DNA from: Siculibacillus sp.
GTDB taxonomy: Bacteria > Pseudomonadota > Alphaproteobacteria > Rhizobiales > Ancalomicrobiaceae
Assembly: GCA_030247555.1 (NCBI GenBank)
Contig: JAOTSD010000039.1
Coordinates: forward strand, 1-35,635
Reading direction: 5' to 3'
DNA length: 35,635 nucleotides
Part shown: piece after piece, positions 29,487 through 35,635 of the stretch
Layout of the letters: each line of letters begins with the position of its first letter
How positions within the stretch are numbered: the stretch's first letter is position 1
Notes under the pieces: model-generated
The model's database searches: none
What the model was told of the DNA's origin: nothing
What the model saw: the letters and a program-made list of their open reading frames with translations, nothing else
Program-made: the position numbers and the translations under genes

Positions 29487-30539
29487 TCACTCGGCCGACC
29501 GATGCGCCGTTGCCCGTCGCACGAAGGGCTTCCCCGGTTCGTGGATGATCCGGTAACACCGCAGGCCGGCGAGGATCCTCTCGCGGCCGAAATAGTCCGT
29601 GCCCTCCTCGATCGCCGCGAGCGCGGCCTTGTCCAGGACCGCAGCCTCACGACCACGGCACCACGCGTCGATCACCGCCCGCGCGAACGCCGCCGCCTGC
29701 TCGTCGACCTCGAGCGAGGTCGGCTCGCGCCAACTGCCGTCGCTCTTCTCGACCGGCTCGGGAGTGAAGTCGAGGTCGACGAAGGTATCGTCGCCGGGCT
29801 CCCACGACCGCAGACGGATTGTGATCGCTCGCCGCGTCGGCTTCGCCGGGCTCGGATCGACCGCGGCGACCACCTCGGCGAGCGTGGTGAAGACGCGGCC
29901 CTCGTGGCAGCCGAAGACCGCCGCCCATCGCGCCGCAGCCGGGTCGACCATGAACGAGTGGCGGGGAGCGCGGGCGACCCACAGCGGCCGACTGGAATCG
30001 TCCTCGATCGCCGCCATGATCGACCGCACGACGCGCTCGTGGTCGCTCATGAGCGTTCCGACCGGGACGAAGACCCCGGCGGCGATGCGGGCGTCGACCG
30101 CACCGCGCGGTTCGCCGTCGAATCCCGGCGCTCGACATTCGGCCTCGAGCAGCGAGAACGCGCCGCGCGGCCGAGAGTCCTCGCCCGGCCCGTCGGTCGG
30201 CTCACCCTCGGCGCCGTCGAGCACCGCGGGGTGGCTCATAACCCACCCGGTCGGGACGCGCTGGCACCAGATCGAGCCTGATTGCAGGTCGAGCCTCGCC
30301 ACGCCGCCGGGGGGCACCCCACCCGCCGCGGCGAGGGAGTGCAGCACAGCCCCGGCCGGAACCCGCTCCGCGGCGCCGAGCGAATGCAGCACCGCGACAT
30401 GCCGGCCGGCGGCGTCATGCCATTCGACATGAAGAGCAACCACGACCGGCGCGGACCGCGCGGGCTCGGGAGCGGGGGCGATGCAGCCGACTGCCTCGGC
30501 GAGGTGAGCGCGGAAATCGGCGAAAGCAAAGGGGTTCAT
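29487..30539 (-). CDS. Unknown 350-aa protein, last gene of the minus-strand operon
   Basis: Unrecognised. The N-terminal part contains a near tandem repeat, VLHSLGAAERVPAG then VLHSLAAAGGVPPG (about residues 50-80), visible in DNA as well. The centre has SDHERVVRSIMAAIEDD and the C-terminus ends GLRCYRIIHEPGKPFVRRAT. There are no signal, membrane or obvious catalytic motifs. The ATG at 30539 is chosen over one at 30560 because GAGGA lies eight bases before it. It follows the 193-aa gene by 52 bp, and that gap holds part of a direct repeat. Confidence 0.6.
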   Translation of the reverse strand: MNPFAFADFRAHLAEAVGCIAPAPEPARSAPVVVALHVEWHDAAGRHVAVLHSLGAAERVPAGAVLHSLAAAGGVPPGGVARLDLQSGSIWCQRVPTGWVMSHPAVLDGAEGEPTDGPGEDSRPRGAFSLLEAECRAPGFDGEPRGAVDARIAAGVFVPVGTLMSDHERVVRSIMAAIEDDSSRPLWVARAPRHSFMVDPAAARWAAVFGCHEGRVFTTLAEVVAAVDPSPAKPTRRAITIRLRSWEPGDDTFVDLDFTPEPVEKSDGSWREPTSLEVDEQAAAFARAVIDAWCRGREAAVLDKAALAAIEEGTDYFGRERILAGLRCYRIIHEPGKPFVRRATAHRSAE

Positions 30540-30562
30540 GATCGGGTTCCTCGAGGGCATTG

Positions 30563-30601
30563 CAGCATCACGGCGTCACAGCGCTACAGCATCACGGCGT
30601 C
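30563..30601. repeat. Direct repeat pair CAGCATCACGGCGTC
   Basis: A 15-bp word occurs exactly twice (30563-30577 and 30587-30601), separated by ACAGCGCTA. It spans the stop codon of the 193-aa gene and the leader of the 350-aa gene. It shares GCGCTACAGCATCA with the repeat at 29151-29184. Confidence 0.65.
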
Positions 30602-31173
30602 GCGTCCTTCATGAGCGTCGCCGCCTCGTCGTCCAGGCGATCGGCTCGGCGCATGGCGACGGCGAGATCCTGGTCCGCAATGTCGTTGTCGAAGGCCCGC
30701 ATCTTGATTCTCGCCCCATGTTCGGCTCGCGCCGCACTGCGGATCGACCGTGCTTCGGTTCGAAGGTCGAGCGCACGTTCGGCTTTCGTCGGCCCCTTCG
30801 GCTTCTCAGGCTCGGCGACGTTGAGATTACCCGCCGTGCCGCCGGGGTCGACGGCGAGTGTCCAATCGGGCTGCAAAACCGAGCCTTCGAAGAGGAAAGG
30901 CACCAGCGCGGCGAGGTCGTCGAATCCGACGCGGTCGAAGTCGCCATTCGAGATGGCAAAGATCATGCTTGGCGCCACGCCGCTCGTCTGTTGGACGTGC
31001 CCACGTCGGTGCGCCGGCAGGTCGTTCAAGCGCTTGGCGATCTCCCGCCGCATCCGATCCGCAGCCGGGGTTTCGACCGGCGCGGGCTTGGCGTGCCGCG
31101 CGGGCTTGGCGTGCCGCGCGGCGGCGGCTACGGCGGCGGCGACGAAGCCGGTGAGCTTGGAAGGGGTCGACAT
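30592..31173 (-). CDS. Unknown 193-aa protein of the minus-strand operon
   Basis: Unrecognised. The N-terminus has a short alanine-rich hydrophobic stretch then a basic tandem repeat (ARHAKPARHAKPAP). The middle (RMRREIAKRLNDLPAHRRGH, then SMIFAISNGDFDRVGFDDLA) looks like a small folded domain. The C-terminal 60 residues are charged helix (AERALDLRTEARSIRSAARA). AGGAGG lies seven bases before the ATG at 31173, two bases after the upstream stop. Confidence 0.6.
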   Translation of the reverse strand: MSTPSKLTGFVAAAVAAAARHAKPARHAKPAPVETPAADRMRREIAKRLNDLPAHRRGHVQQTSGVAPSMIFAISNGDFDRVGFDDLAALVPFLFEGSVLQPDWTLAVDPGGTAGNLNVAEPEKPKGPTKAERALDLRTEARSIRSAARAEHGARIKMRAFDNDIADQDLAVAMRRADRLDDEAATLMKDATP

Positions 31174-31175
31174 GG

Positions 31176-31685
31176 TCACGCCTCCTCTCGGGCGGCGCGG
31201 AAGCCGGCCGGCAACGCCACGGGACGGGTTTCAAAGGCAGGCCGCGCCGGCTCCGGTTCGGGGGTAGCGGGGATCGCCGAGGGGCGAATGCCGTTGCTCG
31301 TGGCGCTCGTGGCGGCCGTCGAGGGCAGCGCCTGCTCGGGAGCAACCCCGAGGGCAAAGACCTCCTCAGCGGCCCTGTGGCGGCGCTCGGCGACCTCGAT
31401 CTTCACCACCTCGGGCGACCGGCTCAGCAGGCCGGTGTAGGTTGCGAGTTCGATCTCGTCGGCCCGGCGATCGTGATGCGCCGCGAGGCGTTCAGCCTCG
31501 GCGAGATCGGCGAGCACGTCCTTCTCATGGAAGAGATGGGGAGATCGGCGCTTGGCTGCGGCGAGGGCAGCCGCCTGCTGGCGCACGAGCCGCGCTTCCT
31601 CCCGAAGGTTGGTGATGCTCGCTTTCGCAAGGGCGAGGCCACGAACAGAGACGGTCGCCGTCGGGCTGTTCTCGAAGTCAGCCAT
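31176..31685 (-). CDS. Unknown 169-aa coiled-coil protein of the minus-strand operon
   Basis: Unrecognised. After a short Thr/Val-rich start (SPTATVSVRGLALAKAS), residues 25-110 form charged helices (LREEARLVRQQAAALAAAKRR, AEAERLAAHHDRRADEIEL), probably a helical hairpin. The last 50 residues are a proline/alanine-rich tail. Its start overlaps the previous gene by 8 bp (ATGGCTGA), so the two are translationally coupled. Confidence 0.6.
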   Translation of the reverse strand: MADFENSPTATVSVRGLALAKASITNLREEARLVRQQAAALAAAKRRSPHLFHEKDVLADLAEAERLAAHHDRRADEIELATYTGLLSRSPEVVKIEVAERRHRAAEEVFALGVAPEQALPSTAATSATSNGIRPSAIPATPEPEPARPAFETRPVALPAGFRAAREEA

Positions 31686-31974
31686 GGGCCGCGCCTCCGA
31701 TCTGCGGCGGAACCGGGATCGCGCCGGCCTCCTTCAACGCCCTGCGACGGCGCCTGACAGCAAGCGCGCGGCCCGCGCCGGCCGATACCCAATGAGAATG
31801 CAGGCTCCGAACCGAGGCGAGCGCCACACCCGGAAGCGCGGCGGCGACCTCTTCCACGCAGGGGCAGTTGCCGCGCGGGTCGAAGGCGAGGCTGAAGGCG
31901 AGCCGGTCGCACGCAGCCCAGATCTTGGCCGAGGTCGAACCCGGCTTGTAGGGGTTTCGTTGGGTAGTCGTCAT
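31678..31974 (-). CDS. Predicted winged-helix DNA-binding protein, first gene of the minus-strand operon
   Basis: The 98-aa product has RNPYKPGSTSAKIWAACDRLA followed by VEEVAAALPGVALASVRSLHSHW, a helix-turn-helix-like layout seen in small phage- and plasmid-borne regulators, then a basic stretch RRRRRALKEAG. GAGAGGTGAA precedes the ATG at 31974. As the first gene, next to the candidate origin, it could regulate the operon or bind the origin. The fold call is inference from pattern. Confidence 0.55.
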   Translation of the reverse strand: MTTTQRNPYKPGSTSAKIWAACDRLAFSLAFDPRGNCPCVEEVAAALPGVALASVRSLHSHWVSAGAGRALAVRRRRRALKEAGAIPVPPQIGGAAHG

Positions 31975-32613
31975 GTCTTCACCTCTCGGCCTGCGAATCA
32001 GTCGGGCAAACGATGGGGTCGACGCAACATAAAATCAATAGCGGCTGCATAAAAATGAATGTGTCATCTTGCGTGTTCTACGAATTCGCTTTGAGGATCA
32101 TGGGGGTTACGCCGCGCGGCGCCGTGAATGTTTTTTGAGATCGGGGGATTGTTGGCCGGCATGGGGGCGAATGCTTGCCCGGCGCGGTCGGGGTCGGGGT
32201 CGACCCGGCGCGGGTGCGGGCGTGGCATGAGCTCGGGCGGCACGGGTGCGGGCTGGCATGGGTGGCGCCGCGCTGGTTGGGGCTGTCCAGGGGCTCGGGA
32301 AGCCCGGCGCGGGTGGTGCTGGTCGGGGCCGATGCGGCCGTGGTGGGGTCACGAGTCGTGGTAGCCGGGTACCGCACTGGTCGGGGGAGGCGAGACCGCG
32401 CCGTGCTGATCAGGCCGGGGAGGCGAGGTGGCTGGTCGGTGGCGGCGGGGTGGTGTTGCGCCGCGCTCGCCGATCGGGTGGAGATTTTTTGAGAAAGCAA
32501 TGCGCCGGGCGGCGCGGTGTTTGGAGCGCCCCGCGATGCACCCCGCGCGGGTCGATAAATAGCCGGCGGAAATTCAATCCGCGCCTCGACGGGGCGGCGC
32601 GGTAATTAATTCG

Positions 32614-32708
32614 GCAATTCGAATTCCGCCGCGGGGTCGATCAATTGCAATTCGAATTCCGCGCCGGGCGAATTGGCGGGTTACTCAATTGCAATTCGAA
32701 TTCCGCGC
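32614..32708. repeat. A-type iterons, GCAATTCGAATTCCGC x3
   Basis: The 16-bp word occurs exactly at 32614-32629, 32647-32662 and 32691-32706, with start-to-start distances of 33 and 44 bp. Copies two and three are part of a 24-bp perfect repeat (32641-32664 and 32685-32708). A degenerate copy lies at 33102-33116. One 60-base line here (32641-32700) is 48% G+C by hand count, against roughly 70% in surrounding genes. Confidence 0.85.
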
Positions 32709-32727
32709 GGGGTAAATTCACGGGCTC

Positions 32728-32947
32728 CGATCGACCCTGAACGAATTCCGATCGACCGCTGATCGGTTTCGTTCGCGTTATGTTCGATTTCCGAACGACC
32801 CCGAAACGGCTCCGAACGACCCGTTTTCGGCTCCGATCGACTTTTGAGACTTTTGTTCGCGTTTTGATCGCCGGTTTTTTAGACCCAAACGACCCCGAAA
32901 CCGCGCTGAACGACCTGTTTTCGGCTCCGAACGACCTTCGAACGACC
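32728..32947. repeat. B-type iterons, nine CGAACGACC-like copies in 21-bp phase
   Basis: Copies start at 32728, 32749, 32792, 32813, 32834, 32886, 32907, 32928 and 32939. Five of the eight intervals are exactly 21 bp, one is 43 and the last is 11. Four copies are exact CGAACGACC (32792, 32813, 32928, 32939); the others differ at one or two positions, as in CGATCGACC. Part of the array is a tandem duplication of about 84-95 bp, whose units begin with GTTCGCGTT at 32771 and 32855. Confidence 0.85.
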
Positions 32948-32958
32948 CGGTTTCGACC

Positions 32959-32977
32959 CCCTCTCCTACGGAGAGGG
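32959..32977. repeat. Hairpin next to the iteron array
   Basis: CCCTCTCC-TAC-GGAGAGGG is a perfect 8-bp inverted repeat with a 3-nt loop. A second, shorter one (CTCTC-GCC-GAGAG, 33001-33013) follows. TCGACCCCCTC occurs before each, so the two may be duplicates. Confidence 0.6.
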
Positions 32978-33731
32978 AGGGGGCGCCTCGACCCCCTCCT
33001 CTCTCGCCGAGAGGGATGCAGGCAACGCAGCCTCACCGATTTGCAGCATGGCAGGGCGGCGCGGATCTAATTCGACCAGCACCCCGACAAGGCGGCGCGG
33101 TAATTCGAATTCGGCGCAATCCTCAAAAAAGTCATGTGAATTCGATACTCAGAACCGAATTGAATTACCGGGTCATATTGTGGCGAGAATGTGGCACTCG
33201 GCAATTGTCGCCGGTCTTGCGGGATTGTGGCGAAGACCACCCGGCAAGCTTGACGGTCGGATGCCCACGCCCCGCCCCGCGCGGCGCCACAGGACGGCGG
33301 CGAGCACCCCGGCTGCACCACCGACACCGGCCCGACCCGCCCCGCCGTCCACGGGCCTCGTAGCGGGTCGGGGCTCGGCTCGGGGCTCGAGTGATCAAGG
33401 GGTTAGGCCGGGTCGGTCGGTTTGCCGCGCGGTTGCGCCATCTCGACGGTGCGACTTTTGGGAGGGTGGTGCTCTGAAGTCACCACCGCGCTCGGCGGCT
33501 CGGATCGTCGAGTCGGCTCTACTCACGAAATCTTGTCGAAGGCGCGGTGCAGGGCTTGAATTCTTGCACGAGCCGGCGCACGTTGGGTCGAACGCGCTGC
33601 TTCGCCGCGGCGCATCGGATCAAGCCTCGAGGATCGGGAAAGACAGTCGGAAAAAGATTGGGGCGGCATCCCTGGCAGGACCCGCCCCGTGTATTTCCAG
33701 CACCCGAGCCTCCCCACGACGAGAAGCTGAG

Positions 33732-35510
33732 ATGCCCACAGAATACCCCGCCTCTCCCGCCTCGGCAACTGCCGCAACCCCGATTTCCGCAGAAACCGCC
33801 GACCGGCAAGACCACTTCCGTCGCGACGCGCGGTCGAAGGGGTGGAAGCCGATCCCGACGACGGAGACGAAGGCCCCGGCGATCGACCGATGGCAGGTCG
33901 CCGTTGCCGAGCCCGGCGAGTTGTGGCGCTGGCGCCTCATGCCGAGCGCGACGGGAACCGGGGTGGTGCTCGGGACGGCGCGGAGCATCGACGGCCGCAC
34001 GATCGAATACAGCGCCGAAGCCGGCGACGCGATCGGCATCGACTGCGATCTCGACGACCCGGCCGACCAGGCGATCTTCAACGCGATCGTGGCGCGCATC
34101 GCCTCCTATGGTGTCTCGGGGGTTCTCTGCACCGTCGGCCGGCTGGACGGTGGCAAAACCGCGCGGGTCAAGATCCTGCTCCGTGCTGCCGAGAAGTTCC
34201 CCTCGGGCTCGCCGAGGGCGCAAACCCGCCGCTTCATCGGCCACACCACCGCCCACGCCCGCGCGGTCGAAGCCTACGCCGCCGGCCGTCAGTTCGTGGT
34301 CTCGGGCTTCAACGGCAAGGCGGGCTGCGCGGTCGAGATCCGAATCGACGGCATCCCTTCCGAAGCTCTCCCGCCGGTCTCTGCCTTGCCGGGGCTGACG
34401 GCGGCAATGTGGGGTGATCTGCTCGCCTTCATCGACGGCGGCTGCGGCCTCGGGCTCGAGCGCTGTCCGCAAGAGCGGCGCTTGACCGGCAACGGCGTCG
34501 TCGCCGACCTCCCCGTGCTTCTCGACGAGGTCTCGGGCCGGATCACCGACGGTCGCGAAGCCGCGATCACCCGCGCCGCATCGAAGGCAGTGGGGGCCGT
34601 CTTCGAGTCCCGCGCGGTTCCGCTTGCCGCCATGGCCGATCCGGTCGGAATGTGCCGGCTCGCCGAGATGGTGGCATGGGGCCTCGTCGAGCGCGACATC
34701 GACCTAGAGCGACCCCGCGACGGCGGTTCGGGCCGCGAATCGCACTGGTCGCCCGACGATGTCGCCGAGCGCGTCGGCAGGTTCTTCGACGCCAACGCCG
34801 CCACCTTCAGAGCGACGCGGATCAAAGACCAAGCCTTTCCCGACGGGACGCCGATCCCCGATCCGCAGGGGGTCGCCGGTCGCACCATCGAAGAGGTGGC
34901 GTCGGATGTGATCGCCACGGCGGCGGCGCTCGTCCCAGAGATCGACGACATTCGCCGGGAAGCCGAGGCGGCCCGCCGGACCGGCGCGGGCCTCTCCCCC
35001 ATGAGTGCGGCACCGCCCGACCTGTCGACGATCGGACGGCTTCCCCCGGCGACCGCGGATGCCGCGCCCGAGCCGACCACCACCGCCGGGAAAGAACCCG
35101 CCGCACGGTCGATCGCCGGTGTCCCGGCATCCTATGGTGATGTCCCGGCCGACGTTCGGAGCGTGCTCGCCGACGTCGAATTCGGCGGGAGCTATCGGGA
35201 TCTCGAAATCCCGCCGACCGATTTTGCAGTCGGTACCGTGTTCCCGATCGGCGACGTCTCGATCCTCTACGGCGACGGTGGAACGGGTAAGTCATGGCTC
35301 GCCCTTCAACTGTCGCTCGCCATCGCGGGCGGCGCGGAATGGTTTGGGATGGAGACGAAACCGGGCCGCGCGTTGTTCTATTCGGCGGAAGATGTCCCGG
35401 ACAATCTGCGCCGTCGATTCAAGGGCCTGATTCAGAGCGAGGGCGTTTCCGGCGAGGTCGCGGATAGGGTCGGCATCATGCAAAAGGCCGGCGGGGATTC
35501 TATCCTATAG
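33732..35510 (+). CDS. Primase-polymerase-like / RepA-type helicase fusion, truncated at its 3' end
   Basis: The 592-aa product has two parts. Residues about 30-240 look like an archaeo-eukaryotic primase-polymerase domain: KGWKPIPTTETKAPAIDRW at the start, the acidic pair D104-x-D106 in AIGIDCDLDD (candidate metal ligands), then GRQFVVSGFNGKAG. A linker follows (about 380-480). From about 490 there is an AAA_25/RepA-like ATPase with Walker A GDGGTGKS (514-521) and ALFYSAEDVPDNLRRRF. Such fusions start replication of plasmids, satellites and phages. The protein ends GIMQKAGGDSIL, 72 residues after the Walker A, where RepA-type helicases need about 200 more. An IS3-type sequence begins at the same point, so the gene is interrupted. 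The start at 33732 has only a weak AGAAG upstream; the frame is open from 33048, but that part has non-coding composition. Confidence 0.75.
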   Translation: MPTEYPASPASATAATPISAETADRQDHFRRDARSKGWKPIPTTETKAPAIDRWQVAVAEPGELWRWRLMPSATGTGVVLGTARSIDGRTIEYSAEAGDAIGIDCDLDDPADQAIFNAIVARIASYGVSGVLCTVGRLDGGKTARVKILLRAAEKFPSGSPRAQTRRFIGHTTAHARAVEAYAAGRQFVVSGFNGKAGCAVEIRIDGIPSEALPPVSALPGLTAAMWGDLLAFIDGGCGLGLERCPQERRLTGNGVVADLPVLLDEVSGRITDGREAAITRAASKAVGAVFESRAVPLAAMADPVGMCRLAEMVAWGLVERDIDLERPRDGGSGRESHWSPDDVAERVGRFFDANAATFRATRIKDQAFPDGTPIPDPQGVAGRTIEEVASDVIATAAALVPEIDDIRREAEAARRTGAGLSPMSAAPPDLSTIGRLPPATADAAPEPTTTAGKEPAARSIAGVPASYGDVPADVRSVLADVEFGGSYRDLEIPPTDFAVGTVFPIGDVSILYGDGGTGKSWLALQLSLAIAGGAEWFGMETKPGRALFYSAEDVPDNLRRRFKGLIQSEGVSGEVADRVGIMQKAGGDSIL

Positions 35511-35635
35511 AGGTGGCTTCGGGAATCTGAACAGGTCCGTTGAGTGGTCTTTCCGCCTGTGAGCAGCCAAGATTGCTTGGCGAACAGGAGAGAAGATGTC
35601 GAGACGACCGCGCCGGAACCACACCCCGGCCTTCA
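35505..35635 (+). mobile_element. Left end of an IS3-family insertion sequence (cut by the window)
   Basis: The coding frame of the primase-helicase ends here, and about 85 bp later a transposase OrfA start typical of IS3-family elements appears. The exact left inverted repeat cannot be fixed without the right end; it probably lies between 35,498 and 35,530. The element runs out of the window. Confidence 0.7.
35596..35635 (+). CDS. IS3-family transposase OrfA, N-terminal fragment
   Basis: Only 13 residues are in the window, SRRPRRNHTPAF after the Met. This basic start is characteristic of OrfA of IS3-family elements common in rhizobia, where a helix-turn-helix domain follows. AGGAGAG lies just before the ATG. 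The rest of OrfA, and the frameshifted OrfB with the DDE catalytic domain, should lie to the right. Confidence 0.72.
   Translation, partial: MSRRPRRNHTPAF

Larger units (their letters stand above)
31975..33731. other. Non-coding segment, candidate replication origin region
   Basis: This 1,757-bp stretch lies between the divergent minus operon and the primase-helicase gene, with no supportable gene. From left to right it holds an A+T-rich patch at 32028-32080 (likely promoter of the minus operon), a strongly G-rich plus strand (32150-32490), two families of spaced repeats (32614-32708 and 32728-32947), hairpins at 32959-32977 and 33001-33013, a further copy of the A-type repeat at 33102, then a C-rich plus strand (33240-33360). 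A 7-bp stem (GGTGGTG / CACCACC) lies at 33465-33487, and GGGGCGG / CCGCCCC at 33660-33688 in the leader of the primase gene. Confidence 0.6.

Noticed and set aside
30563-30601. CRISPR-like short repeats
   Set aside because: Only two full copies with a 9-bp gap and no regular spacers or cas genes; simple direct repeats instead.
32078-32500. Long open frames on both strands in the G-rich tract
   Set aside because: Products are Pro/Thr/Ser- or Gly/Arg-rich and follow the base skew, with no good ribosome binding sites; long open frames are expected by chance at this GC content.
32641-33036. Minus-strand frame through the iteron array
   Set aside because: Its repeated peptide simply mirrors the DNA repeats, and there is no plausible start signal.
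33523-33612. Minus-strand 30-aa basic peptide (MRRGEAARSTQRAPARARIQ...)
   Set aside because: It has a weak GAGG upstream and reasonable composition, but it is too short and lies in the leader of the plus-strand gene; no independent support.
33048-33731. N-terminal extension of the primase-helicase frame
   Set aside because: The frame is open, but the predicted peptide is low-complexity and its first part crosses the C-rich tract and repeats; the domain begins soon after the ATG at 33732.

Overview
The window looks like chromosome of a high-GC alphaproteobacterium, probably order Hyphomicrobiales (Rhizobiales). The support is a DUF2336 protein, a TakP-like TRAP uptake system, a phosphonate-cluster-type hexapeptide acyltransferase, a possible CtrA-like box and Rhizobiales-style dispersed palindromes. 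The genus cannot be fixed from the sequence alone.

Positions 1-22,260 are ordinary chromosome. Transketolase and class I fructose-1,6-bisphosphatase (minus strand) serve pentose-phosphate, gluconeogenic or Calvin carbon flow. Next come a hexapeptide acyltransferase, an AmpD-type amidase with an SH3 domain, class I fumarase, a DUF2336 protein, a secreted L,D-transpeptidase, a DUF971 protein divergent from moaA, an EamA transporter and a DUF475/TerC-like membrane protein. At 13.5-19.0 kb lies a TRAP uptake locus: dctQ-dctM on plus, convergent with two tandem, near-identical Tat-exported binding proteins on minus. A beta-hydroxyacid dehydrogenase, an orphan amino-acid-type binding protein and a lipoprotein alpha/beta hydrolase precede them on minus.

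Positions about 22.4-35.6 kb are accessory. The plus strand carries a small DNA-binding protein behind a dyad-rich operator, two small membrane proteins, a terminator and a new promoter, then a 97-aa helical protein, a 1,171-aa alanine-rich coiled-coil protein that resembles a phage tail tape measure, and two unknown proteins (320 and 196 aa). A compact minus-strand operon follows (98, 169, 193 and 350 aa), whose first product looks like a winged-helix protein. To its right is a 1.76-kb non-coding segment with a G-rich flank, three copies of a 16-bp A+T-rich repeat 33 and 44 bp apart, nine copies of a 9-bp motif (consensus CGAACGACC) mostly 21 bp apart, two hairpins and a C-rich flank. This has the layout of an iteron replication origin. 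It sits upstream of a gene encoding a primase-polymerase-like N-terminus joined to a RepA/AAA_25-type ATPase. That gene stops 72 residues after its Walker A motif, where an IS3-family insertion sequence begins and runs off the window.

The best reading of the right third is an integrated, self-replicating element (plasmid-, satellite- or phage-like) that carries a tape-measure-like protein but, within this window, no recognisable capsid, terminase or integrase gene. The origin plus primase-helicase and the unknown operons are the most promising material for something undescribed.
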